From NCBI RefSeq assembly GCF_037126465.1, contig NC_088209.1:372001-436000 (forward strand): a stretch of 64,000 nt of DNA, given 5' to 3'. The DNA is from Ornithodoros turicata. Its lineage: Eukaryota > Arthropoda > Arachnida > Ixodida > Argasidae. Below the pieces are notes generated by a model that saw only the letters and a program-made list of their open reading frames with translations, was not told where the DNA came from and did not search any database. Shown here in pieces: positions 10,830 through 21,245 of this stretch (position 1 is the stretch's first letter; each line of letters starts with the position of its first letter). The position numbers and the translations under genes are program-made.

Positions 10830-12605
10830 GGAACTCCCGGCGGATGGTACAGCGTCGGCTCCGCCAAGAAAAGGGTCGTGGGCGCCGTTGTCTCCGTGCA
10901 GACTGATCGCGATGTTTCAAACCGCTCGCTCTGAATGGTTGGTCTGGTTAGTTCGCCTCGAATGACTGCCTCTCGGAGCAGTACTGAATGCAACGTCGGC
11001 CATGCCACTTTAGTGGAGGATTGGGTCGCCTCCAACGAGTCTCAGGAAGCAGTCGAGGGGAAGGCGACGACTCCGTCTCGACTTTCGCGTAGCACCTCAC
11101 CTCTGGGGTTGGAGGCGTTCGGAGAGCACATGGATTGCACATTTAAATTCTTCTCCTGTCTTATTTTTCTCAGGACAACGTCACGATGGCAATGGTTTAA
11201 TGACAGAATGAACATAGCGCGGGTGATGCGCGCACAGTTTTTCTCGTCGTTACATTCGCAACTGTTACGCTGACTCTGAGCTAGGATCCGCTGTTGGGTT
11301 ACTGGCCTTCTGTTTGGCACGTTTATTTCACTTTTCTCGGAAAATGACACGTTGATGTTGTCGCCGATGTTCTCGAATAAACATAGAGGAATAGATTCTT
11401 GTGCGTGCCGCTTGCGTTCAATTTGACCTCGTGACGTGAAGGATTTCGACTTTTTCGGTCCAGCGTGGTTGATCTCAAATTTCTTATCATATCTCTCGCT
11501 CTCATTAATGGGTTTAAGTTGCGGTGTCAGCTTTAGCTTTCTTTTGTTTATTAATAGGGTACCATGTTTTGCGACCACAAAAGCTGAACTTGTTGCATCA
11601 TTCCTTCTTATTGTAAACAAAAGCAGCAGCCGCTCAATTCAAGTTCTGTCCACGTTAATTTTCCGCTCACCCGATAGATATCACGTGACTTTCACGACTC
11701 AGCTCAAGCCAGGCTTCCATAGCTTCCCGCATTCGCGGCAGTAGAAAAATAGTTTAGGTCATGGTCACGTGGTATTACTTCATCAGGCATGATGCCGGAT
11801 GACCATTGGCAAAGGAGGTTGCGCGCTTCGGAATTGGTTGACAAAGTTCCGAAATAGCTGACAGTTCCCTTTCGCGGGTAGTATAGCCAAGGCGGGCACT
11901 CGCAAGCAGCGTTGTAGCGTCTCTGCGTCTCGCCGATGTCGGTTGACCACAACGACCAAAGAGAAAGTGTATTCGCGGGTTCGTTCGTGAGCTATAGTGA
12001 CTCTGGCAATGTACTGTTTCCAACCTACGAACGGTCTAGCCGGTTCGGAACTAGAATGTTGGGGTGAGCTGACGCCTGAGGAACACTTTCGAGCGCTGTC
12101 GCATTTTCAAATACAGTGACTAAGAAGACAGGATTCAGAACGACACAAGTATTTTCCGTGACGGTGTAACCTTCAGTGCACTGCCAGCATGAAAAGAAGA
12201 TGCTCACATGTGAAATCGCACGCACTCGTGGGCCTCGCTCGCTTCGAGAAGTAGACTGTGTACGTGGCTTGCAAGTTCGAACTTGGTTTGGTTGCAATCT
12301 ATTCAAGGAACGCAACGCCCTGTACACACGGTGAATATATGAGTCAAACTTTTCTGTCAATACGTCCAATAAATGTGAATTTGGCCTGTCAAAAATGTCT
12401 TAGTTATTTTGGAATAACGGGCGCCAGGCACCTGTAGAAGTCGATGGTAGCCAGGACCGGTCAAAAGGCGAGCCAAACGGAGAGGCTCCTGATTGGCTGG
12501 CTGCTAGCAATCATGACGCATTTTCATTGGTCACGTGCTCAGTGTTGCCTGAATTATCGCAGACTGCGCTCTATGGGGAGCTGTTGGCGCCTGGCTCAAA
12601 CCATG
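10830..12605 (+). repeat. dispersed repeat, copy B
   Basis: The left part shares ggctccgccaag and the cgctctgaa blocks with the 5.9-6.4 kb tandem repeat. The right part (about 12000-12605) matches copy A at 7700-8190, including the AATAAA-proximal region and the tail. The central 0.9 kb (11030-11890) has no match in copy A, so the two copies differ by a large insertion or deletion. Confidence 0.45.
11042..11620 (-). CDS. hypothetical protein, 192 codons
   Basis: An uninterrupted basic frame inside the copy-B-specific segment. I recognise no domain. There is a short Cys/His-containing patch (CECNDEKNCARITRAM) without a recognisable zinc-finger spacing. Since copy A lacks this part, it could be an insertion carrying its own coding exon, or chance. 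Low confidence. Confidence 0.2.
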   Translation of the reverse strand: MFTIRRNDATSSAFVVAKHGTLLINKRKLKLTPQLKPINESERYDKKFEINHAGPKKSKSFTSRGQIERKRHAQESIPLCLFENIGDNINVSFSEKSEINVPNRRPVTQQRILAQSQRNSCECNDEKNCARITRAMFILSLNHCHRDVVLRKIRQEKNLNVQSMCSPNASNPRGEVLRESRDGVVAFPSTAS

Positions 12606-12654
12606 CCTCCGACGACTTGAACCCCCGTGTATCAGTCACGTGGTGGTATGGCGT

Positions 12655-12860
12655 CATAAAGAGGTGAATGAATGAACGACTTCTTGTAAGAGTTCACTGA
12701 AGTGAGCTGAACTGAATGAACGAGTTCGTCATATTGAACTGTTTTCCCCATCACTAGATTGGACAAACACAAGCTTGCTCACATCACGATTCGAAAATAG
12801 TTCTGCTCTCGCCCCAAAAACGAAGAGCAGGATGCACTAGTGCTAGACAGGCAGTCCCAC
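12655..12860. repeat. dispersed repeat segment related to 5020-5329
   Basis: It shares clustered gaatgaacga words and the block caaaaacgaagagcagg with the earlier segment. No coding signal. Confidence 0.4.
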
Positions 12861-13490
12861 AAAACTGCGAATGCCAAACCTGTATTGGCATAAGAGCGGA
12901 AGACTAGGAGCCTTCATTGGGATCGCAATAGTATATGCACAAAAAATTTCTAACCCGCTCCAAGAGTACAAAGGAGGAAACACTTTCGTGACGGTGACGG
13001 ACATACGCCTCCGCAACTTACACTGCCTACATTACATTGAAAGCACCTAGCTTTACAGAAGAGCCATCCCTTTCCATCAAACATCGTGCTTTTTACTTGA
13101 CCTGCCATTAGAGGGACCAGCGACATTTTAGCTCGTATGAACGTTCGACCCGACTGTCGTGCATGCGCATTAGTTGTAGGACGCTGATTTCGCTTGAACG
13201 ACCACGCTCGCTCTCAGTCGGTTCGACCGATTGGCGTTGGCATCGCGAAGCAAGATTGCGACTGCTTCCAGAAAGTGGAAAGTTGAGCAGTTGAGTTCTA
13301 GTGAATGTACAAAGGGATTGCCACGTATGTTGACTGTTTCGAACAATGTGTATCATCTGCGGGAAGTTGTTGGATGTAACGATGCGTTGAATTGAGCACT
13401 TCACACGCTTCAACGTCCAAACTTTTCGTGCTGCTTGGGCATTTGTGTAACACGAGTACTTACCATTTTCTGCATTTTCAGTCATGGAGA
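12861..13490. other. intergenic DNA, no gene seen
   Basis: A 125-codon minus-strand frame (13108-13485) has no domain features that I recognise. No termini or repeats are visible. Confidence 0.4.
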
Positions 13491-13660
13491 CCTAAGCGAT
13501 TAGTTATACCACCCATAACGACCTACACGGTAGTTATCACGGTAGTTATATCGTTCCTACATAACCTATAAGAATCTTAGAGGATCCTGTATCATCCTAT
13601 AAAATTTTGTACATGGCCTATATGAATTACTTATAGGTTTATTCAATAGAGACATGTCGG
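13491..13660. mobile_element. CCTATA-word MITE, copy 2
   Basis: A string of TATAGG/CCTATA words ends in ataggtttattcaatagaga, a diverged version of the tataggatttttcagtaggg terminus seen at 62957. Shorter and more diverged than the copies at 4.5 and 62.8 kb. Confidence 0.5.
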
Positions 13661-13754
13661 TGCAGTTCCCGTAGAAGTCAGCCCAGGACGCATATTCCCC
13701 AGGGCGTCAGTCGTGAAGTTTGCTCACCTTTGTGAGGTCGACAACGGCAAGCCC

Positions 13755-14040
13755 TTTCACCAGCACCACCGCCAACACTACCACCAGTACATAAGTAATT
13801 GGTTTCGATTAAATAAACTTACATTGAGCATCGATAAGACAACTGTTGTGGTATTCAGGAATAGGTGGTCCAAATTTCAAAGTTGTGACCTGGAACTTCA
13901 AATTGATGGCAAGCCTATATACAACAAACCGGCAAAATAATGTATCCGGGAGTCTTAATCAGCAGTTCCACTGGAAGCCACAAATTGATTGTGTGTCTCG
14001 GAAACTTGAGGGGCCTGAGAAAAACTGAGGCGTGTTCAGT
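13755..14040 (+). pseudogene. LINE reverse transcriptase C-terminal fragment
   Basis: A plus-strand frame carries the region after the catalytic box of non-LTR reverse transcriptases: ISNWFRLNKLTLSIDKTTVV, a well-known W-F-x-x-N-x-L-x-L-x-x-x-K-T pattern, then LELQIDGKPIYNK. After a frame change come HWKPQIDCVSRKL-type residues, the usual W-x-x-H-I-x-x-x-x-x-K-L. Catalytic YxDD and upstream parts are missing. Dead fragment of the jockey/RTE/CR1 group. Confidence 0.7.
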
Positions 14041-14439
14041 GCTTCTTGCTGCGCGATGCTTATTTGCACTTCATGTACTTCGTACTATTTACTTTTCACA
14101 AATCCACTCTCATCTGGTCATCAACTCTCAGTCGAGGATAGCTCTGTCGTTCTATTTGGAACTCGTCAGCCCAACGCAGGGAAGTGACATGATAGAGGGT
14201 CAGCGGTAACACTGTGTATCAGCGAGACATCAGTGTGCCATGGTGACGGCGCCACCTGTGGAGGCCGCAGTTCAAGCCAGCAAGTACATATACAAAGCGA
14301 AAATAGCCGAAATTCTGTGGCTGCACGTTGAGTGTATGTTTGTATGTGCTCAAACGTCGTCATGTCAGTACTGGACAGCTCTTTCGGCCTTATTGGGCCA
14401 TCGTCAGCAGTACGCAGGCAGTCAACCTTTCAAGGCAAG

Positions 14440-14512
14440 TCATACGATTCTTCTGTTTTATTCACGTTCTTTAACCTTATTCTGAAATTTAATAACTTTG
14501 AATTCGACGGCA
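14440..14512 (+). pseudogene. Penelope-like RT, left half of a split copy
   Basis: The frame ends with LILKFNNFEFDGNH, which in PLE reverse transcriptases directly precedes the YLQVxGTAMGT block. That block is found at 20732 on the far side of the 6.2-kb insertion, in frame once one copy of ACCATT is discounted. The insertion therefore landed in a pre-existing PLE. Confidence 0.75.
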
Positions 14513-14518
14513 ACCATT
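14513..14518. repeat. 6-bp target duplication, left
   Basis: accatt precedes the terminal agtag of the element and is repeated exactly at 20726-20731. Six bp is the canonical Polinton/Maverick duplication length. Confidence 0.85.
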
Positions 14519-16213
14519 AGTAGCATAGGACTTGTGTTAAACTCAGACAATGTTAAACTCAGACATGGACCCCTGGGTCCTGCCCGGAGCCCTGCGCGTA
14601 TTTTCCCTGCCCAGCGCGTGTGCCGAGGGTTGTCCGCGCGCTTATCGGCGAGGGGAGGGCTGCGTGCGCGTTTACCCTCTCACATTTTTCAGCCTAGGCC
14701 AACTTCTTTCGTCATTTTTCAATCTGTGCCGACTTGAATCGCAATTTTTTTCCCGCTACAACAGGTGTGCGGTGGGCAGTTTACATGCAAAGGATAGCCA
14801 TACACAAAGTACAAGTGAAAATATATTTATTAAAGTTATTAGTGTCAGGAATTATGACTCTGTGTGAAGGAGAAAAACTTAACAAAAAATCTGATGCAAT
14901 AGCATTGAAGGGGTATCACAATTTTTTTATTAGTGATAATCACGCAAGTTTTCAGTTAAGCAGAAGGAGTAGCACATTTAATCAAAGGAGATATTTTTAT
15001 CAATGTGATTACAATCAAAATTAAAAGTTTTATTATAAATAGTCAAACATTATTATACGTGACCACCATAGTGGAGCTTTAATTACAACTGCCGATAGAT
15101 GTATGTGGACAGCAGAGAACCTGGAAGACCATGGGACACGAACACAAGAGGAAATAAAATCTATAACACTACATTTAACCAAAGAAGATATTCTTAATCA
15201 AAACATCAGAGGAGGAGAATAATCTATCATTTTAACTATCATAAAATCATCCTCGTGACTTCCCCATACAATTTTCATTCTAAGAGACACTACAAACATT
15301 ACTTCGTTTTATGAATCCAACACAGAAATTATATTAAAAAATGAACTTCACCGCATAGCACTCTCCTAGCCAACAATCAGCTCTAATAATATCTGCCCTG
15401 ATTTGTTGAACTCGGGAGGCGTACACCTGACAGTTATGAACATTTTCGAGCGCAATAGGGAAGATTATTCCAACATTACACAATTAATCATTTTCCTATT
15501 AAGTAAACAGCGTAGGCATACGGAAATAATGAGAAACACGATCAACAGCTAATAGAGAATCAAAACCTAAACAACAGACACATGCAGGAAAATAATTGAA
15601 AAAGAATCAATCAAAACGATAAACGTGCACGGATGAATAGCAGAGAAACGCTTTGAACGATGCATCTGCCAACATGTAAACAACACATGGGAAAATGATA
15701 ACGAAACAAACTATCAAACATTACAATTTGAAATTGAAATAATATATCTTTTGAACTATCATAAAATCAACCTTGCGAGCTAACAATATATAATTTTCAT
15801 CCTACTCAGGCACTATAAACATTACCTTGACAGAGCTATCCAAACACGCAGCACAGCTATGCTTTACACAGTACAACCAGACTCGAGACCCGGTGGGGTC
15901 ACTCTCTCCCTCTATGCAGTCCGGTGGGGTCACTCTCTCCATCTATACAGCCAAAAGCGAGGAACCTGTTGTCAATCTGTGGGGTGGGGAAATCCTCTCT
16001 CTCTTTCACATTCTTTCCTCCAAAAGGAAATATGGGCTCTTAGGACTGGTGTACAGAGACAAATTTTTTATTGATCGCCAAATAGACATTGAAATTATTC
16101 GACTCTCAAGAACACAATAAGAATTCTATCAAAAACAATAGCACGCAAAAAAATCTAAGAATAGACTTTTATGTCAGTGCAAACTGATTTTAGAGAAACA
16201 GTATCTAAGCAAA
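14519..16213 (+). repeat. left long terminal inverted repeat
   Basis: It pairs with the right arm over nearly its whole length. It differs by an extra block of about 220 bp (about 14665-14890), partly replaced in the other arm by a GC-rich stretch, and by a 31-bp tandem duplication near 15895-15950 containing gggtcactctctcc. The outermost 60 bp contain the doublet gttaaactcagac repeated twice. Frames inside (for example 15827-16120) are not conserved between the arms and are unlikely to code. Confidence 0.85.
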
Positions 16214-17117
16214 CGAGAAAATATTATCGGCGGAAACAATACTCAGCCAAAACGAGAAACGTTGCATTTAATGTATTTCAGATCAGACACAACTATTAGG
16301 CATTCATTATTCTCAACTCGCAAAATATCAATCGATTGAAAGTCAAGTTTATTCAATGATAGAAACAATACTAATTCGAAAACGAGAAACAAATTTAATT
16401 ACATCGTTTCATGATAACATTGCAACAGTAATTTCTACACGCAGAAGCCACAAACAACTCATCTGAAATGTAAATTATTGTGTTTGCACACAGCTAAACG
16501 CACACACACCTAAACAGCTAAACAGCTAAACGCACACAGCTAAAAAAATACATTCCCAACTAGTAGAATATTTTTATTAATATCAGTCGAGTGATCATCT
16601 GAAACAAAGTCAAAAGCAGTAATTAATTTAGGCAAACGTTTTTCGTAATCACGCAGCGCAAATATACATCACAGAAACACGTCTTTTTCATTCAGGACCC
16701 ACTAGTGGAAACGAAGTGAGAGAGGGAAGCTGAGTTCCCGTACACTTTCGTTAAGGTTACGCCCCCAGGGAGTAGGGGAATCCAACAATGGTCTTGGTAC
16801 ACAATGTATAGTTGACAACCATAAACTCGCTCCTGCAAGTTAAGTTAGGGAAAGAGGGGCTCTAGCGCTGCCTTGTACGTAGAATCATTGAAAGCACACG
16901 TTTTTTCCTTACACATCGCATCTTTTTGTAAATTGACTTTCATAATTTTAACGTCAGGTGGAACATTATGAACCTGATAATAAAATTTTAATACATAAAA
17001 TTAGCACCGATATGATTTAATTAAATGTCGGGGCACACTACAAAACAGAACAGAGAATTGCTATACATTGAAGAGATGGACGGATTTTGTACTCGTTACC
17101 ATAGGTCATGAGAGGGC
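16214..17117. other. AT-rich core of the Polinton-like element, left, non-coding
   Basis: No frame above 60 codons. It contains short direct repeats such as aacgagaaac and cacacagctaaac. A promoter for the following frames may lie here but no clear TATA/Inr pair stands out against the AT background. Confidence 0.5.
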
Positions 17118-17507
17118 TTGATAAAAAGTTGCTTCGAAAAGGAGGAGCCGCGAAACGATTCAATTATCGCTGCATTTCAATACGTCCTAGACATGGTGGT
17201 ATTCGGAGATATGGTGCAAATTATGGAATTCAAGATGCGAGAACTTGTATGCCGAATCTACAATAGTTATAAAAATATTTGCACGTCATCATCGGAAGGA
17301 CCACTGGGATTGATGGTGGAGTTTTTGAGGTTTGCTAACGAAGAATTGAAATACACTAGACCAAACGTAATTGTAATCATTGCAATGGGCATTGCATTAA
17401 TCAAGAAAGCGATCAGATCAAATTATCATATACAAGCAGTCTATATCGCACGATTCATTACGGATTTGTTGAAATTACTCCTGACGGTTGCAATGGAAAG
17501 TACATAA
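17118..17507 (+). CDS. hypothetical viral-type protein, 129 aa
   Basis: This is the longest frame in the element core and a good candidate for a real gene. It is predicted to be mostly helical, with a hydrophobic C-terminal segment. The stretch EELKYTRPNVIVIIAMGIAL is loosely reminiscent of the BH1 region of Bcl-2 proteins (E-L-x-x-x-x-x-N-W-G-R-I-x-x-x-x-x-F-G) in spacing and hydrophobic pattern, but the key W-G-R residues are absent and no BH2 tryptophan is seen. I therefore do not assign it. AT-rich codon choice matches the core, not the flanks. A second frame follows 125 bp downstream on the same strand. Confidence 0.45.
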   Translation: MIKSCFEKEEPRNDSIIAAFQYVLDMVVFGDMVQIMEFKMRELVCRIYNSYKNICTSSSEGPLGLMVEFLRFANEELKYTRPNVIVIIAMGIALIKKAIRSNYHIQAVYIARFITDLLKLLLTVAMEST

Positions 17508-17632
17508 AAAATCTTATCACGTGATATATTCCACCCTAGAGCCTCTACACGTTTATTTTATTCTACCAGTCAAGGATGTCGAATGAACAGAAGTTCAATA
17601 TTGTCGTGCAAGGTCTCATGTAGCATCACTTA

Positions 17633-17944
17633 TTGAAACTCAACAAACATATCAATTGCGGTGGACCACCGGACGATTTTCATCTAATACTCTCTTGTAC
17701 GCCATTCAAGAATCTTCATACAAAGAAAGGAAACATCAATAAGAGACTGCGCAAGTTCGTCGCAACAAAGTGCAAGTTGTTGAAGCAATACAAACACGGC
17801 GACAATATACCACCCGCGTTAATCAACACTGGATTCAAGCGCCCAATAATCAGAATAAATTACTTGATGTCTTCGGAATTCATCAATCAAGACAACAAAC
17901 GAAAACTTCGGAGTTTGGAATGGAACTGTAATTTATCGAAATAA
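17633..17944 (+). CDS. hypothetical basic protein, 103 aa
   Basis: Lysine/arginine-rich frame (NKRLRKFVATKCKLLKQYK, later NKRKLRSLEW) in the same orientation as the preceding gene, inside the AT-rich core. No known domain is recognised. The charge would fit a nucleic-acid-binding protein, but that is inference. It shows no defects. Confidence 0.4.
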   Translation: MKLNKHINCGGPPDDFHLILSCTPFKNLHTKKGNINKRLRKFVATKCKLLKQYKHGDNIPPALINTGFKRPIIRINYLMSSEFINQDNKRKLRSLEWNCNLSK

Positions 17945-19269
17945 ACAAGTGTATAATTGAAATAATAACTGTATTCTTTGTCATTATGGTAATGTATTCT
18001 ACACATCGCAACGAAAACAGCTTTTGATTAGATTGAAGATTGCTAAGGAGACACTATGTACAAGGATCTTCGCATGGAATCAGCGTTGGCAATCAAAGAG
18101 ATTTTGCACAATCAAACTCTACACAACACCGACACCCGAACGAAAGAATTGCTGAAGAATCGCTAATAGAAATTTAGAGGCGTGTTACATCAATCTTTGT
18201 TTACAAAGAGGATCACTAATATTTTGCGAAAGCTTATTTTATGAATTAAATTGCACAGTGTATATATTTTCTCAGACGATTGGACAGTTGACAATACTAT
18301 ATTGAAAGGAATCTATTATCAAATGACGTGCAGTCTACAATTCTAATCATCATAACATGCGGCACACAGTTCCAATAAGATTTTGGGAGAATCGAATCAC
18401 ACAACAGTCATCAGAAATGTTTAACTAATGAAGATGAGCACTATGCATAAGATATGTAATTATAATAAGTAAATATTCCTTTTGCAAACTTAACCAAAGC
18501 AGCACACATAAACGTAGCTTCAATTCACAGAATGTACCCGAGGTTCTTCAATAGCCATACTGAAAAACTATGTGTCTGTTCGTTATGTCACGGCATATGA
18601 GGCACTACAAATGGAAAGGACATACATTAATTTTAGAAGATTTTAGCTCATAATGAAACAAAACGCTCCAACACCAATGGTTCTTGTTTAAATTTTCAAA
18701 GTCAAAACTGTACACTATTTTCTTAAAATTTTTTAATATATAGATTAAAAAGCTGTCTATATAGTCACACATTGTATACAAGATATTTGTTTGTACATTA
18801 ATTGATAAAATTTATCAGATCACATTCCGGAGCAGTGGAGACTATCAATAAGTGTTTAATTAAAATTTGAACTGCTGCCGCAATTTACGAACTGAGTTAT
18901 AGAAAGTGTAATTTCACAGCTTTAGTGGGCTCACTTTGATACGCGAAGGTTTTAAGAACACTTTCACGATGACAAACAATTTAATCGAGTGTATTGATAT
19001 TTTCTATATACTCTATAACGTAATGTGAATTCTCCATGACGCAGATAGTAAAAGATACGAATATTTTTCGAACGAAATTTACTTAAAACTCGAAGAAACG
19101 GTCATCCGCGTCGTCGAATGCGTTTCGGCAACACGCCGGGCAGCGTTTCCCGGACACCCTTCCGAAACAGAACGCGATTCGGCGCCCGATGCGTTAACGC
19201 GGCACCCCACGCGAGCGTGTTGCTTTGTTCCGGAAACGGCTTCGACGACGCGAATGACCGTTAGATACC
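17945..19269. other. AT-rich core of the Polinton-like element, right, mostly non-coding
   Basis: Apart from the small frame at 18056-18166 nothing codes convincingly. A GC-richer block at about 19090-19260 (acgccgggcagcgtttcccg region) stands out just inside the right arm and has no counterpart at the left arm's inner edge. Confidence 0.5.
18056..18166 (+). CDS. possible small protein, 36 aa
   Basis: A short frame from ATG to TAA in the element core, same strand as the two larger frames, rich in Leu, Lys and Glu (ESALAIKEIL, KELLKNR) and likely helical. Too short to identify. It may be chance. Confidence 0.2.
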   Translation: MYKDLRMESALAIKEILHNQTLHNTDTRTKELLKNR

Positions 19270-20725
19270 GCTTAGATACTGTTTCTCTAAAATCAGTTTG
19301 CACTGACTGTTTGTCTATTCTTAGATTTTTTTTGCGTGCTATTGTTTTTGATAGAATCCTTATTGTGTTCTTGAGAGTCGAATAATTCCAATGTCTATTT
19401 GCGATCAATAAAAAATTCGTCTCTGTACACCAGTCCTAAGAATATTTCCTTTTGGAGGAAAGAATGTGAAAAAGAGAGAGGATTTCCCCACCCCACAGAT
19501 TGACAACAGGTTCCTCGCTTTTGGCTGTATAGATGGAGAGAGTGACCCCACCGGGTCTCGAGTCTGGTTGTATTGTGTAAAGCATAGCTGTGTTGCGTGT
19601 TTGGATACCTCTGTCAAGGTAAAGTTTATAGTGCCTGAGTAGGATGAAAATTCTATATAGTTAGCTCGCAAGGTTGATTTTATGATAGTTCAAAAGATAT
19701 ATTATTTCAATTTCAAATTGTAATGCTTGATAGTTTGTTTCGCTATTATTTTTCTGTGTGTTGTTTACATGTTGGCAGATGCATCCTTCAAAGCGTTTCT
19801 CTGCTATTCATCCGTGCACGTTTATCGTTTTGATTGATTATTTTTCAATTATTTTCCTGCATGTGTCTGTTGTGTAGGTTTTGATTCTCTATTAGCTGTT
19901 GATCGCGTTTCTCATTATTTCCGTATGCCTACGCTGTTTACTTAATAAGAAAATGATTAATTGTGTAATGTTGGAACTTATCTTCCCTATTGCGCTCGAA
20001 AATGTTCATAACTGTCAGGTGTACGCCTACCGTCTTCAACAAATCAGGGCAGATATTATTAGAGCTGGTTGTTGGCTAAGAGCGTGCTATGCGGTGAAGT
20101 TCATTTTTTAATATAATTTCTGTGTTGGATTCATAAAACAAAGTAATGTTTGTAGTGTCCCTTAGAATGAAAATTGTATGGGGAAGTCACGAGGATGATC
20201 TTATGATAGTTAAAATGATAGATTATTCTCCTCCTCTGATGTTTTGATTAAGAATATCTTCTTTGGTTAAATGTAGTGTTATAGATTTTATTTCCTCTTG
20301 TGTTCGTGTCCCATGGTCTTCCAGGTTCTCTGCTGTCCACATACATCTATCGGCACTTGTAATTAAAGCTCCACTATGGTGGTCATGTATAATAATGTTA
20401 GACTTTTTATAATAAAACTTTTAATTTTGATTGTAATCACATTGATAAAAATATCTCCTTTGATTAAATGTGCTACTCCTTCTGCTTAACTGAAAACTTG
20501 CGTGATTATCACTAATAAAAAAATTGTGATACCCCTTCAATGCTATTGCATCAGATTTCCCCTCTCCGCCGCCTCGCCGCCGATCCCTCCCCTCGCCGAT
20601 AAGCGCGCGGACAACCCTCCGCACACGCGCTGCTCAGGGAAAATACGCGCAGGGCTCAGGGCAGGACCCAGGGGTCCATGTCTGAGTTTAACATTGTCTG
20701 AGTTTAACACAAGTCCTATACTACT
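19270..20725 (-). repeat. right long terminal inverted repeat
   Basis: Inverted partner of 14519-16213, about 1.45 kb. It lacks the 220-bp block of the left arm and instead carries a cggcggcgagg-type GC-rich stretch at about 20560-20585. Arms that differ by indels yet remain similar suggest an insertion of moderate age. Confidence 0.85.
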
Positions 20726-20731
20726 ACCATT
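20726..20731. repeat. 6-bp target duplication, right
   Basis: accatt, identical to 14513-14518. Together with the flanking PLE reading frame it defines the insertion exactly. Confidence 0.85.
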
Positions 20732-21245
20732 ACCTGCAAGTCAGTGGCACGGCTATGAGCAGAGCACTAAAATGTCACAAAATTGTGCAAACATTTTTAT
20801 GAGAGATCTAGAGGCGGTATTTCTGTCCCAACGCGAGAAAACGCCCACGTTGTACACGCGTTTTCTGGTCGACATCTTCATGGATTGGCCATATCCGGAA
20901 GACGACGTAATATATTCATTAGCGATTTTAATCAAGCACATCCAGCTCTCAAATTCGCCCATTCTTACGCGGCTCTAACTGTTAACTTCCTGGATGTCCA
21001 AGTAAAGTTGACTGACGGTGTCCTAACTACAGACCTGTTCCGTAAACCTTCGGACTCCCAGCAGTACGTAGCTTTCAATAGTTGCCACCCGCGGCACACT
21101 AAACTTGCTATCCCCTACAGCCAGGCACTCCGGTATAGACGCATCTGTTCCAGCGACAGTGACCTGGACAGAAATTTGAACACAGAACAGAACATTCATT
21201 GGACAGAACATTCATCAGTCGTCAATTCCCACCCAATTTAGTTGA
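20732..21245 (+). pseudogene. Penelope-like RT, right half of a split copy
   Basis: It continues the PLE reverse transcriptase from 14512: YLQVSGTAM directly after the target duplication, then NCANIFMRDLE, TLYTRFLVDIF, VNFLDVQVKL, FRKPSDSQQY and SCHPRHTKLAIPYSQALRYRRIC. The catalytic box, normally F/Y-x-D-D, reads F-L-V-D, so an essential aspartate is lost. Frame changes near 20900 and the loss of everything after about 21245 confirm a dead copy. Confidence 0.8.

Larger units (their letters stand above)
14519..20725. mobile_element. compact Polinton-like element (6207 bp)
   Basis: Termini read agtagcatagg on the left and, as its inverted partner, agtagtatagg on the right; terminal AG(T) and the 6-bp duplication are Polinton/Maverick hallmarks. 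Very long inverted repeats occupy 14519-16213 and about 19270-20725. The core of about 3.06 kb is AT-rich and clearly different from the flanking DNA. No polymerase B, retrovirus-like integrase, ATPase, protease or capsid gene is recognisable, so it cannot be autonomous as read. It could be a deletion derivative of a Polinton or adintovirus-like virus, or a distinct small family mobilised by one. Confidence 0.8.

Noticed and set aside
15827..16120. 97-codon frame in the left Polinton-like arm
   Set aside because: The other arm breaks this frame with indels, and the left version contains a 31-bp tandem duplication. Non-coding terminal repeat is the better explanation.
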